Assembly: GCA_023259685.1 (NCBI GenBank)
Contig: JALRGP010000020.1
Span: 1 to 13,076 of the forward strand
Length of the DNA: 13,076 nucleotides
Direction of reading: 5' to 3'
DNA from: Alphaproteobacteria bacterium
Lineage (GTDB): Bacteria > Pseudomonadota > Alphaproteobacteria > JALRGP01
Part shown: piece after piece, positions 5,923-12,721 of the stretch
Position numbering within the stretch: position 1 is the first letter of the stretch
Layout: each line of letters opens with the position of its first letter
Program-made: the position numbers and the translations under genes
Notes under the pieces: generated by a model
What the model was told of the DNA's origin: nothing
What the model saw: the letters and a program-made list of their open reading frames with translations, nothing else
Databases searched by the model: none

Positions 5923-6581
5923 TATGTGTTTTTTTTGAAGGTAGTAGCTGATTGTTGTTTTAACGCATCTATCTTTCCATTTGTTATCAGTTCAAGATTA
6001 TTCGTAATTTTTTCTACACTCCAGTCCCACCATTTAAGATCAAGTAACAATTGAATTGTTTCTGCGTCAAATCTTTTGCGAATTTCCTTTGCAGGATTTC
6101 CGCCTACAATTGTATACGGCTCTATATCTTTTGTGACAAAACTGTTCGTACCAATAATGGCTCCATCACCAATCTTGACACCAGGCCCAATAGTCACGCT
6201 ATTACCAATCCAAACATCATTGCCAATAATTGTATCTCCTTTACTAACAAGTGGCATATGATGCTTTGGAGCCCATTCTCCACCGAACACCTTAAATGGA
6301 TATGTGGAAAAGCCATTCATCGCATGGTTTCCGCCGTTCATCATAAAACGCACACCTGTAGCAATTTGGCAGAATTTTCCGATAATGAGCTTGTCGCCTA
6401 TAAAATCAAACAGATACAAAACGTTCTTCTCAAAATTATGGACATCTTCAGGATCATCGTAATACGTATAATCACCCACAATGATGTGTGGGTTTGTGAT
6501 GATATTTTTTAAATATACTGTCCTTTTAAAACCTTCTATGGGATAAAGGGTGTTCGGATCTGGATAATTTAGTTTACTCAT
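5922..6581 (-). CDS. Vat/CatB-type xenobiotic O-acetyltransferase (left-handed beta-helix)
   Basis: A predicted acetyl-CoA-dependent O-acetyltransferase of the hexapeptide-repeat XAT family, whose known members modify streptogramin A (Vat) or chloramphenicol (CatB). The 219 residues line up with remembered Vat proteins along most of their length: YPIEG at 13-17, VGDYTYYDDP (35-44), LIIGKFCQIATGVRFMMNGGNHAMNG (65-90) with the catalytic histidine at H86, STYPF, KGDTIIGNDVWIGNSVTIGPGVKIGDGAIIGTNS hexapeptide repeats (114-147), GGNPAKEIRKRF (160-171), and the LKWWDW C-terminal motif (182-187). The C-terminal tail is about ten residues longer than the Vat form I recall. The actual substrate cannot be read from sequence, so resistance is not asserted. 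A GGAG ribosome site precedes the ATG. It is the only accessory-type gene here; horizontal acquisition is possible but unproven. Confidence 0.88.
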   Translation of the reverse strand: MSKLNYPDPNTLYPIEGFKRTVYLKNIITNPHIIVGDYTYYDDPEDVHNFEKNVLYLFDFIGDKLIIGKFCQIATGVRFMMNGGNHAMNGFSTYPFKVFGGEWAPKHHMPLVSKGDTIIGNDVWIGNSVTIGPGVKIGDGAIIGTNSFVTKDIEPYTIVGGNPAKEIRKRFDAETIQLLLDLKWWDWSVEKITNNLELITNGKIDALKQQSATTFKKNT

Positions 6582-6627
6582 ATCACATTCTCCATTCGCT
6601 TATCACTTAATCATACCCGGTTTTTTA

Positions 6628-6649
6628 TTTGCTTAAAATTTTAAGCAAA
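6628..6649. repeat. Perfect 22-bp palindrome across the nrdB stop codon
   Basis: The half-site TTTGCTTAAAA (6628-6638) is followed without a gap by its exact complement (6639-6649). The nrdB stop TAA at 6643-6641 lies inside it. There is no T-run on either strand, so an intrinsic terminator is not clear. It could act as a weak RNA hairpin at the transcript end or as a protein site. Confidence 0.55.
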
Positions 6650-7612
6650 AGCCTCTTCCCATGTTCCAAGTGTTGTTGATTTTGAATATTCCGTTGCACG
6701 GTTTTCGAAAAAGTTTGTATGTTCTAATCCATTCATCATTTCGTCCATCCAAGGTAATGGATTAGAAGAAATGTTGTATAAGGGGTCAAGTCCCAATTGC
6801 GTTAATCTACGATCTGCAATATAACGGATATAGCTTTTAACGTCCTTTGAAATTAAACCTTCGATATTTCCCATTTCAAAAGCTAAATCAATAAATGCAT
6901 CCTCATGATGAACAACAATTGAACACATATCCAAAATTTGTTGTTTAAATTGATCATTCCAAATATCAGGATTTTCATTTAAGAATGTTTTAAATAACTG
7001 AATCATTGATAAGGTATGTAAGGTTTCGTCTCGAACGGACCACGATACAATTTGCCCCATACCCTTCATTTTATTAAATCTTGGGAAATTCATGAGAATA
7101 GCAAAAGATGCAAATAATTGTAATCCTTCAGTGAAAGCACCGAACATGACAAGAGTTTTCGCAATTTCTCTTTTGTCTTTTGATTTTGCGAAGTGTTGTA
7201 GATACTCCCATTTATCTTTCATTTCTTGATATTTAAGAAAAGCTTGATATTCAACTTCTGGCATTCCGATTGTATCTAACAAATAAGAATACGCTGCCAC
7301 ATGAATGGTTTCCATATTAGAAAAAGATGCCAGCATCATCTTCACCTCTGTTGGTTCAAAGACCCGCCCATAATATTGCATATAGCAATTATTAACCTCA
7401 ACATCCGATTGAGTAAAAAAACGGAAAATTTGTGTGAGAACGTTTTTTTCTCCATCCGTTAATTTCCAATGCCAATCCTTGATATCGTCTGACAAAGGAA
7501 CTTCTTCTGGGAGCCAATGCAAACGCTGTTGTGTCGCCCATGCTTCATAAGCCCACGGATAATGAAAAGGCTTATAAACCGGGTTTTTAGTTAATAGTGT
7601 AATGGCTGTCAT
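6641..7612 (-). CDS. nrdB: Ribonucleoside-diphosphate reductase, class I small (beta) subunit
   Basis: Houses the di-metal centre and tyrosyl radical that the large subunit NrdA uses to reduce ribonucleotides to deoxyribonucleotides. The 323 residues carry the full ligand set: D70 (FFTQSDVEV), E101 and H104 (NMETIH), E162 (FGAFTEGLQLF), and E196 and H199 (RDETLH). The radical tyrosine is Y108 at the usual spacing (E-x2-H-x3-Y). So this is a tyrosyl-radical type rather than a Phe-substituted chlamydial type. The C-terminal tail (STTLGTWEEAFA) is the expected NrdA-docking peptide. The N-terminal VYKPFHYPWAYEAWATQQRLHWLPEEVPL resembles alphaproteobacterial and rickettsial NrdB. nrdA is not adjacent. 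The ATG at 7612 has no good ribosome site. Candidate minus-strand promoter boxes TTGATA (7673-7668) and GATACT (7650-7645), 17 bases apart, are weak. I see no clear NrdR box. Confidence 0.96.
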   Translation of the reverse strand: MTAITLLTKNPVYKPFHYPWAYEAWATQQRLHWLPEEVPLSDDIKDWHWKLTDGEKNVLTQIFRFFTQSDVEVNNCYMQYYGRVFEPTEVKMMLASFSNMETIHVAAYSYLLDTIGMPEVEYQAFLKYQEMKDKWEYLQHFAKSKDKREIAKTLVMFGAFTEGLQLFASFAILMNFPRFNKMKGMGQIVSWSVRDETLHTLSMIQLFKTFLNENPDIWNDQFKQQILDMCSIVVHHEDAFIDLAFEMGNIEGLISKDVKSYIRYIADRRLTQLGLDPLYNISSNPLPWMDEMMNGLEHTNFFENRATEYSKSTTLGTWEEAFA

Positions 7613-7725
7613 GAATAAAAAAAATGTTGGTGATTGTATTTAATAGTATCATATCTGTTAAATTTATTATCAAAAATGGCACATTTATTGCATCATAAGG
7701 TTGCGTGTGAATCTCCTTTTTTTAA

Positions 7726-8508
7726 ATGTCTATTGCATACCGACACCATGATGTGGTGGGTGTTAACGTTGATACGATTGCATTTTGTGCGCGAGATATG
7801 CAATGGAATCGTTTGGCGGAATGCGCCCACAACTTAAGTTCTGCTCACGTAGCAGGCTTTAAAGCGACCTATATTAAAAATGAAGAATTTCAATATCACG
7901 GTCGTCACCAACACATGTCTTCATCAGTCACGAGCGGCCAATTGGTCAGAAATATGACAGATGGAGCTTTTCGCTATACGGATCGACCTCTAGATATCTC
8001 TTTGAGTGGACAAGGCTTTTTAGCGGTTGAAACACCACAAGGTATTCGTTATACAAGATGTGGACAGCTTGATATCAATGATCAAAATGAATTAATCACA
8101 TTTGTTGATCAGTATCCAGTTTTAAATAAAAGTTTATCTCGTATACAACTGCCAGACCGTATAATGAAAAATATTAATTTTACACGGGAAGGTGCCGTTA
8201 TCCATAATAAAATCCTCAATGGTCTTCATGAATCTCAAGTTATTGGTGAATTAGGATTATTTGAATTTAATGATCAACATCATTTAAAAAATGAGGGGCA
8301 GCATTGTCTTATTGCTGAAGAAGATGGAATCATAAGCAAACATACAATTGTGACTCAATACGGATTAGAACAATCAAACATATCTTCGGTTGAAGAAAGC
8401 GTCAAGCTTGTCAAAATTTTACGCAGTTACGAGCAAACAGAAAAATTATTTAAAACTTTTGAAGATATGAGAAAAAAACAGTTAAATAGTTCATCAAGGA
8501 ATGTCTAA
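7726..8508 (+). CDS. flgF: Flagellar basal-body rod protein, FlgF-like
   Basis: Predicted proximal-rod component of the flagellum in the periplasm, exported by the flagellar type III system. The 260 residues show the rod/hook/filament family plan. The N-terminal helix (about 16-47) reads DTIAFCARDMQWNRLAECAHNLSSAHVAGFKA, a diverged form of the usual NNLANANTTGFKA motif. A central SLSGQGFLAVETPQGIRYTRCGQLDI (92-117) is typical of FlgF. The C-terminal LEQSNISSVEESVKLVKILRSYEQTEKLFKTFEDM (214-248) matches the conserved rod-protein helix. FlgF is preferred to FlgG because of length and the single GFLAVET domain. The start is the first ATG that retains the N-terminal helix; no strong ribosome site is visible. 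It stands alone with no flgG, flgA or flgH beside it. The stop is 6 bases from the convergent atpB stop. Confidence 0.85.
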   Translation: MSIAYRHHDVVGVNVDTIAFCARDMQWNRLAECAHNLSSAHVAGFKATYIKNEEFQYHGRHQHMSSSVTSGQLVRNMTDGAFRYTDRPLDISLSGQGFLAVETPQGIRYTRCGQLDINDQNELITFVDQYPVLNKSLSRIQLPDRIMKNINFTREGAVIHNKILNGLHESQVIGELGLFEFNDQHHLKNEGQHCLIAEEDGIISKHTIVTQYGLEQSNISSVEESVKLVKILRSYEQTEKLFKTFEDMRKKQLNSSSRNV

Positions 8509-8514
8509 GATGAA

Positions 8515-9267
8515 TTAGTGATGCGTTTCAAGAGAATCTTTTAAATATATGCACGTTAAAATACAAAAAACATACGCTTGTAAAAACGCCACAATGGCTT
8601 CAAATCCAAATAACCCCACATGAACGATAAAAGGAAATACACCCAAAGGATTAAAATTTTCAAATAGTGTTGTTGAAAATGATGAAAATAATTTCATGAT
8701 GACGTGACCGCATATCATATTGGCACATAAACGAATGCCCAAGCTAAATGGACGGGATAAAAATGATAAAATTTCAACCGGTATTAAAAGAGGCGCCATT
8801 ATCAGTGGCACATTTGATGGCATAAATATTTTAAAAAAATTCATGCCATGTTGATATAAACCAATGATGATTGAGGATAAAAAAATCATACCTGCTAAAA
8901 CCAATGTGACCAAAATATGGCTGGTAATTGTATAAAATCCAGGTATAAGACCTAATATATTACAACTAAAAATAAAAATAAATAATGATAATATATAAGG
9001 AAAAAACAACGGCGTTCGTTCTTTTAAATACCCCTGCACTAATTCATAAAAACCATCAATAGCGATATGAAACATCATAAATAATCTTTTGGGCACAAAG
9101 TTTTTTTGGGATTTTTGAGATTCAATGACAAGGAATAAAAGGATAATAATCACACATAACGTCACCAGCAAAAATAACGAAAAATTTGTGAATGACAGAT
9201 CCCATCCCCCAATATGTAATGGGATAATTCTTTTGATATCAAATTGTTTTAAAGGATTATCTATCAT
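8515..9267 (-). CDS. atpB: ATP synthase F0 subunit a
   Basis: Integral membrane stator subunit that forms the proton half-channels of F0. The 250-residue protein has several hydrophobic helices (about 29-49, 92-108, 114-135, 153-172 and 212-245). Conserved phrases include NILGLIPGFYTITSHILVT (103-121) and SLGIRLCANMICGHVIMKLF (175-194), which holds the essential arginine R179. FGFEAIVAFLQAYVFCILTCIYLKDSL (220-246) carries the usual polar partners in the last helix. Length and motifs are normal for alphaproteobacteria. Its ATG overlaps the atpD stop by four bases (ATGA), indicating translational coupling. In alphaproteobacteria atpB normally heads an F0 cluster with atpE and atpF, apart from the F1 operon. 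Here neither atpE nor atpF follows, and the gene instead meets flgF head-on. Confidence 0.96.
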   Translation of the reverse strand: MIDNPLKQFDIKRIIPLHIGGWDLSFTNFSLFLLVTLCVIIILLFLVIESQKSQKNFVPKRLFMMFHIAIDGFYELVQGYLKERTPLFFPYILSLFIFIFSCNILGLIPGFYTITSHILVTLVLAGMIFLSSIIIGLYQHGMNFFKIFMPSNVPLIMAPLLIPVEILSFLSRPFSLGIRLCANMICGHVIMKLFSSFSTTLFENFNPLGVFPFIVHVGLFGFEAIVAFLQAYVFCILTCIYLKDSLETHH

Positions 9268-10670
9268 TGTGATTCTTTTGAAAGTTTTTCAATGACATCG
9301 TCAATAGATCCTGCCATATAAAATGCATTTTCAGGAATATGATCATACTCACCTTCGCAAATCCCTTTGAAACCTTTGATCGTATCTTGAATGCTGACAA
9401 GACAACCAGGGATACTGGAAAATACTTCTGTTACATGAAAAGGTTGAGATAAAAATTTTTGAATTTTTCGAGCTCTTGCAACAGTTATTTTATCTTCTTC
9501 ACTGAGCTCTTCCATTCCTAAAATTGCAATAAGATCTTGCAATGACTTATATGTTTGAAGGATTCTTTGCACTTCTCGTGCCACGTGGTAATGTTCTTCC
9601 CCTACAATATTGGGGTCCAAAATACGGGAGGTTGAATCTAATGGGTCAACTGCCGGGAAAATACCAATTTCAGAAATGGCTCGGTTTAAAACAGTCGTTG
9701 CATCCAAATGAATAAAAGATGTCGCTGGAGCCGGATCAGTTAAATCATCTGCAGGTACGTAAACCGCTTGAATACTGGTAATAGACCCTTTTTTAGTGGA
9801 TGTAATACGTTCTTGCAATTGCCCCATTTCGGTTGCAAGGGTTGGTTGATATCCTACCGCCGATGGCATGCGTCCTAACAGCGCAGATACTTCTGAGCCG
9901 GCTTGGGTAAATCTGAAAATATTGTCAATAAACAACAACACATCTTTGTTTTCCTCGTCCCGGAAATATTCGGCAACCGTGAGACCAGTTAGTGCAACAC
10001 GTGCGCGTGCTCCAGGTGATTCGTTCATTTGACCGAATACAAGAGCGGTCTTTGAACCCTCTTCCTCCAATTTAATAACACCGGCATCAATCATTTCATG
10101 ATACAAATCGTTTCCCTCACGGGTGCGTTCGCCCACTCCCGTAAACACGGAATAACCGCCATGTCCCTTGGCAATATTGTGAATCAATTCCGTCATCAAA
10201 ACCGTTTTGCCAACGCCAGCACCACCAAATAAGCCAATTTTTCCTCCTTTGGGATAAGGAGTTAAAAGGTCAATCACTTTGATTCCTGTCCATAAAATAT
10301 CTGTAGACATGGATTGTTCAGTAAACGGAGGGGGATTTCGGTGAATAGGCTTTTTGACACCTTTAATGGGGCCTCTGCCATCCATTGGTTCACCCACCAC
10401 ATTCATAATGCGCCCTAATACATGAGGTCCCACCGGGATAGAAATAGGTGCATTAGTTTGGTGGACTTCTTGTCCTCTTACTAAGCCGCTGGTCGACCCC
10501 ATGGCAATACAACGCACAGCCTTTTCACCTAAGTGTTGAATGACCTCTAATACTAATAGACAGTGAGACGTTTTTATATGTAACGCATCACATATTTGAG
10601 GAAGCTTTGAGGGAAAATCTACATCAACAACTGAACCAATAACCTGACTAACAACACCATGTTCCATCAT
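9264..10670 (-). CDS. atpD: ATP synthase F1 subunit beta
   Basis: Catalytic subunit of the F1 head, making ATP at the alpha-beta interfaces. From the ATG at 10670 it has 468 residues, a normal length. Motifs in that numbering are Walker A GGAGVGKT (149-156), GERTREG (180-186) with the catalytic glutamate at E181, and Walker B LLFID (245-249). Also present are the SALLGRMPSAVGYQPTLATEMG and YVPADDLTDPAPATSFIHLDATTVL segments, and the DELSEED loop as EELSEED. The sequence looks alphaproteobacterial and proton-type, not the N-ATPase type, although the atpD-then-atpB order might suggest that. The frame extends to a TTG at 10736, but the conserved VSQVIGSVVDVDFP strand begins just after the ATG pair at 10670/10667. 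atpA, atpG and atpC are absent nearby; atpB follows with a four-base overlap. Confidence 0.98.
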   Translation of the reverse strand: MMEHGVVSQVIGSVVDVDFPSKLPQICDALHIKTSHCLLVLEVIQHLGEKAVRCIAMGSTSGLVRGQEVHQTNAPISIPVGPHVLGRIMNVVGEPMDGRGPIKGVKKPIHRNPPPFTEQSMSTDILWTGIKVIDLLTPYPKGGKIGLFGGAGVGKTVLMTELIHNIAKGHGGYSVFTGVGERTREGNDLYHEMIDAGVIKLEEEGSKTALVFGQMNESPGARARVALTGLTVAEYFRDEENKDVLLFIDNIFRFTQAGSEVSALLGRMPSAVGYQPTLATEMGQLQERITSTKKGSITSIQAVYVPADDLTDPAPATSFIHLDATTVLNRAISEIGIFPAVDPLDSTSRILDPNIVGEEHYHVAREVQRILQTYKSLQDLIAILGMEELSEEDKITVARARKIQKFLSQPFHVTEVFSSIPGCLVSIQDTIKGFKGICEGEYDHIPENAFYMAGSIDDVIEKLSKESQ

Positions 10671-10706
10671 TAACCATATGTGATATGTATTCTTTAATAA
10701 AATTTT

Positions 10707-10736
10707 ATCATAGAGTGGCTTTACTAGACAAAACAA
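10707..10736 (-). promoter_or_regulatory. Candidate promoter of atpD-atpB
   Basis: Minus-strand -35 TTGTTT (10736-10731) and -10 TATGAT (10712-10707) are 18 bases apart, in the 116-base divergent gap between atpD and yidD. The predicted start near 10700 would give a leader of about 30 bases. I found no equally good plus-strand promoter for yidD. Confidence 0.42.
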
Positions 10737-10786
10737 TCATCAAATGCCAACATACCATTAAGGAAAAGCAAAAGATAACGTAACCG

Positions 10787-11020
10787 TTGAAAGCTTTTGG
10801 TATCTTTTTAATCAAGATATATGACGTATTGGTATCTCCTTTTTTAAGGGGATCTTGTCGTTTTATTCCCACATGTAGCCGCTACGGCAAAGCAGCCATA
10901 GAAAATTTTGGCCTCTTGAGAGGATCTCTTCTGATTGCGAAAAGGTTGATAAAGTGCCACCCTTTATCAAAATATCATGGTTACGACCCCATTTTTAATA
11001 ATCAAAAAAGGAAAAAATAA
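10787..11020 (+). CDS. yidD: Membrane protein insertion efficiency factor YidD
   Basis: A small protein thought to help YidC-dependent insertion of inner-membrane proteins. The 77 residues carry the family signature: an N-terminal amphipathic/hydrophobic helix (FGIFLIKIYDVLVSPFL), the motif CRFIPTCSRY (24-33), LLRGSLLIAKRLIKCHP (43-59), and HGYDPI (64-69). All three conserved cysteines are present (C24, C30, C57). The start must be TTG at 10787, because an in-frame TAA lies two codons upstream (10781-10783) and homology begins there. A weak AAGGA is about 20 bases away. The stop overlaps the yidC start by one base (TAATG). The usual upstream rpmH-rnpA pair is replaced by divergent atpD. Confidence 0.93.
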   Translation: MKAFGIFLIKIYDVLVSPFLRGSCRFIPTCSRYGKAAIENFGLLRGSLLIAKRLIKCHPLSKYHGYDPIFNNQKRKK

Positions 11021-12672
11021 TGCAAGATCAATCTCGTTTTTTTGTTGCCATTTTGGCGTCAATGGCTGTTTTGTTTGGATTTCAATATTTTCAAAGCTAC
11101 CAAGAACAAAAAAATCCAAAAACGTCTCAGCAAATGACTCACAGCCCCCATAAAGACCCCTCCCTTGAAACAATTAAAGAGCACTCGATAGAATCTAACC
11201 TTACAAGGGAAGAAGCTTTAAAATCATCCAATCGTTTGTTCTTTAAAAATCAATATGTATCTGCGTCCATTTTGGCCAAACAAGGGCTATTGGATGATGT
11301 GACGTTGAACGATTACAAGCAAACCTTGGATCCCAACAGTCCATTTGTAAGTTTGTTGAGCCCTGAAAACAGTCAGCAATCTCAATATATTGATGTTCAA
11401 TGGATTAAAAATGATCAAACTTTACAACCACGTTTTCGGTTATTAAATCAATTCAGTGATAAAATTGAACTCATTTGGGATATGGATGTCAATGTTCAAT
11501 TGAAAAGAACGTATCAATTGGATGACTTGTACGTTGTCCATGTGTGCGATGAGGTGATGAATAATAGTGATGAAGATATCAAACTAACCCAAAAAATTGT
11601 TTTATCTAAAAATATTAAAAATCATAAACCTGCATCCAGCAGCGTCCACGAGGGGGTTGTTGCTTATTTAAATGAAAAATTGTACGAAGGGGCAGTTGAT
11701 AAATTAAAGGATGAATTAAAAACTGACGCCGCCACTGGCGGGTGGTTTGGTTTAACGGATCAATTCTTTTTAGTGTGTGCTATTGATGATCAAAAGGTGA
11801 CGAAAGATTTTAAATTTGAAAAATTAGGAGATTTTTTAAAAGCCACATCAACACGTTACCATCTTGATGTTCCGTCAAAAAAGAATGCTTGCGTCGAAAC
11901 AAAATTTTTCGTCGGACCGAAAGTCGTGAAAGTTTTAGACAAATATGAATCCATTTTAAAGGTGCCTCATTTAGATTTAGCTGTTGATTTTGGTTGGTTT
12001 TACTTCTTAACAAAACCACTATTTTTTGCTTTGGAAAAATTAAATGATATATTCCATAATTTGGGTTGGGCAATCATTATTTTAACAATTTTGTTTAAAT
12101 TAATGACGTTGCCTTTGGGGTATAAATCTCTACGTTCCATGCGACGTATGAAATCATTACAACCGCAATTAGAACAGCTGAAACAACGCTGTGGCAACGA
12201 TCAAATGAAGTTTTTGCAAAAACAAAGGGAATTATTTAAAAAAGAAAAAGTCAGCCCTATGGGTGGATGCGTTCCCATGTTGCTGCAAGCGCCATTGTTC
12301 TTTTGTTTGTACAAAGTTTTTTTAATTAGCATTGAAATGCGTCATGCTCCTTTTTTCGGTTGGATTCGAGATCTGTCGGCTCCCGATCCTTTGAGCGTAT
12401 TTAATTTATTTGGATTGCTTCCTATAACGTTACCGTCCTTTCTACAAATTGGACCGTTGCCATTACTGATGGGACTCACCATGTTAATTCAACAAAGAAT
12501 GAGCCCCCAAGCAGGCATGGACGAATCACAACGTAAAATGATGATGATTATGCCGATTATGTTTACATTTTTGTTTTCATCCTTTCCAGCCGGTCTTGTG
12601 CTGTACTGGACATTAAGTAATGTGTTGTCAATTATTCAACAATACGTCTTTGAAAAAACAACAAAAGCTTAA
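11020..12672 (+). CDS. yidC: Membrane protein insertase YidC (Oxa1 family)
   Basis: Inserts and folds inner-membrane proteins, alone or with SecYEG; F0 subunit c is a classic client. The 550 residues have an N-terminal membrane anchor (about 5-23), a long periplasmic beta domain (about 50-325), and the Oxa1 core (about 330-545) with five predicted helices. In the second transmembrane helix, where enterobacterial YidC has the functional arginine, there is K360 (ILTILFKLMTLPL). Lysine at this place is what I recall for alphaproteobacteria, so it is probably functional. A positively charged cytoplasmic hairpin follows (SLRSMRRMKSLQPQLEQLKQR). PMGGCVPMLLQAPLFFCLYKVF and FPAGLVLYWTLSNVLSIIQQ are family hallmarks. 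An AAGGA site precedes the ATG, which overlaps the yidD stop. The usual next gene (engB/yihA) is absent. Confidence 0.97.
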   Translation: MQDQSRFFVAILASMAVLFGFQYFQSYQEQKNPKTSQQMTHSPHKDPSLETIKEHSIESNLTREEALKSSNRLFFKNQYVSASILAKQGLLDDVTLNDYKQTLDPNSPFVSLLSPENSQQSQYIDVQWIKNDQTLQPRFRLLNQFSDKIELIWDMDVNVQLKRTYQLDDLYVVHVCDEVMNNSDEDIKLTQKIVLSKNIKNHKPASSSVHEGVVAYLNEKLYEGAVDKLKDELKTDAATGGWFGLTDQFFLVCAIDDQKVTKDFKFEKLGDFLKATSTRYHLDVPSKKNACVETKFFVGPKVVKVLDKYESILKVPHLDLAVDFGWFYFLTKPLFFALEKLNDIFHNLGWAIIILTILFKLMTLPLGYKSLRSMRRMKSLQPQLEQLKQRCGNDQMKFLQKQRELFKKEKVSPMGGCVPMLLQAPLFFCLYKVFLISIEMRHAPFFGWIRDLSAPDPLSVFNLFGLLPITLPSFLQIGPLPLLMGLTMLIQQRMSPQAGMDESQRKMMMIMPIMFTFLFSSFPAGLVLYWTLSNVLSIIQQYVFEKTTKA

Positions 12673-12682
12673 AAAAATCATT

Positions 12683-12714
12683 GATCAGGTGTTTAAACAC
12701 ACCTGATCCTTTAT
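12683..12714. terminator. Hairpin terminator between yidC and the convergent right-end gene
   Basis: A perfect 10-bp stem, GATCAGGTGT (12683-12692) and ACACCTGATC (12699-12708), has a 6-base loop. It lies 10 bases after the yidC stop and 13 bases from the stop of the convergent gene. An A-run precedes it (12671-12677), which reads as a T-run on the minus strand, and a short CTTTATA follows on the plus strand. It could therefore work in both directions. Confidence 0.75.
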
Positions 12715-12721
12715 ATACTAT

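Noticed and set aside
6051..6512. Open frame of 153 codons on the plus strand opposite the acyltransferase
   Set aside because: The minus-strand frame has clear hexapeptide-repeat and catalytic motifs; the antisense frame has none.
7613..7725. NrdR box or strong divergent promoter between nrdB and flgF
   Set aside because: No match to the NrdR box consensus I recall; only weak promoter-like boxes are present.
9264..10670. N-ATPase (alternative sodium-type) operon suggested by atpD near atpB
   Set aside because: The beta sequence carries normal alphaproteobacterial F1 phrases, and the other N-ATPase genes (atpC, atpQ, atpR) that usually lie between are missing.
10671..10736. TTG-started extension of AtpD by 22 residues
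   Set aside because: The conserved beta-subunit N-terminus begins right after the ATG pair at 10670/10667, and the extension overlaps the candidate promoter.
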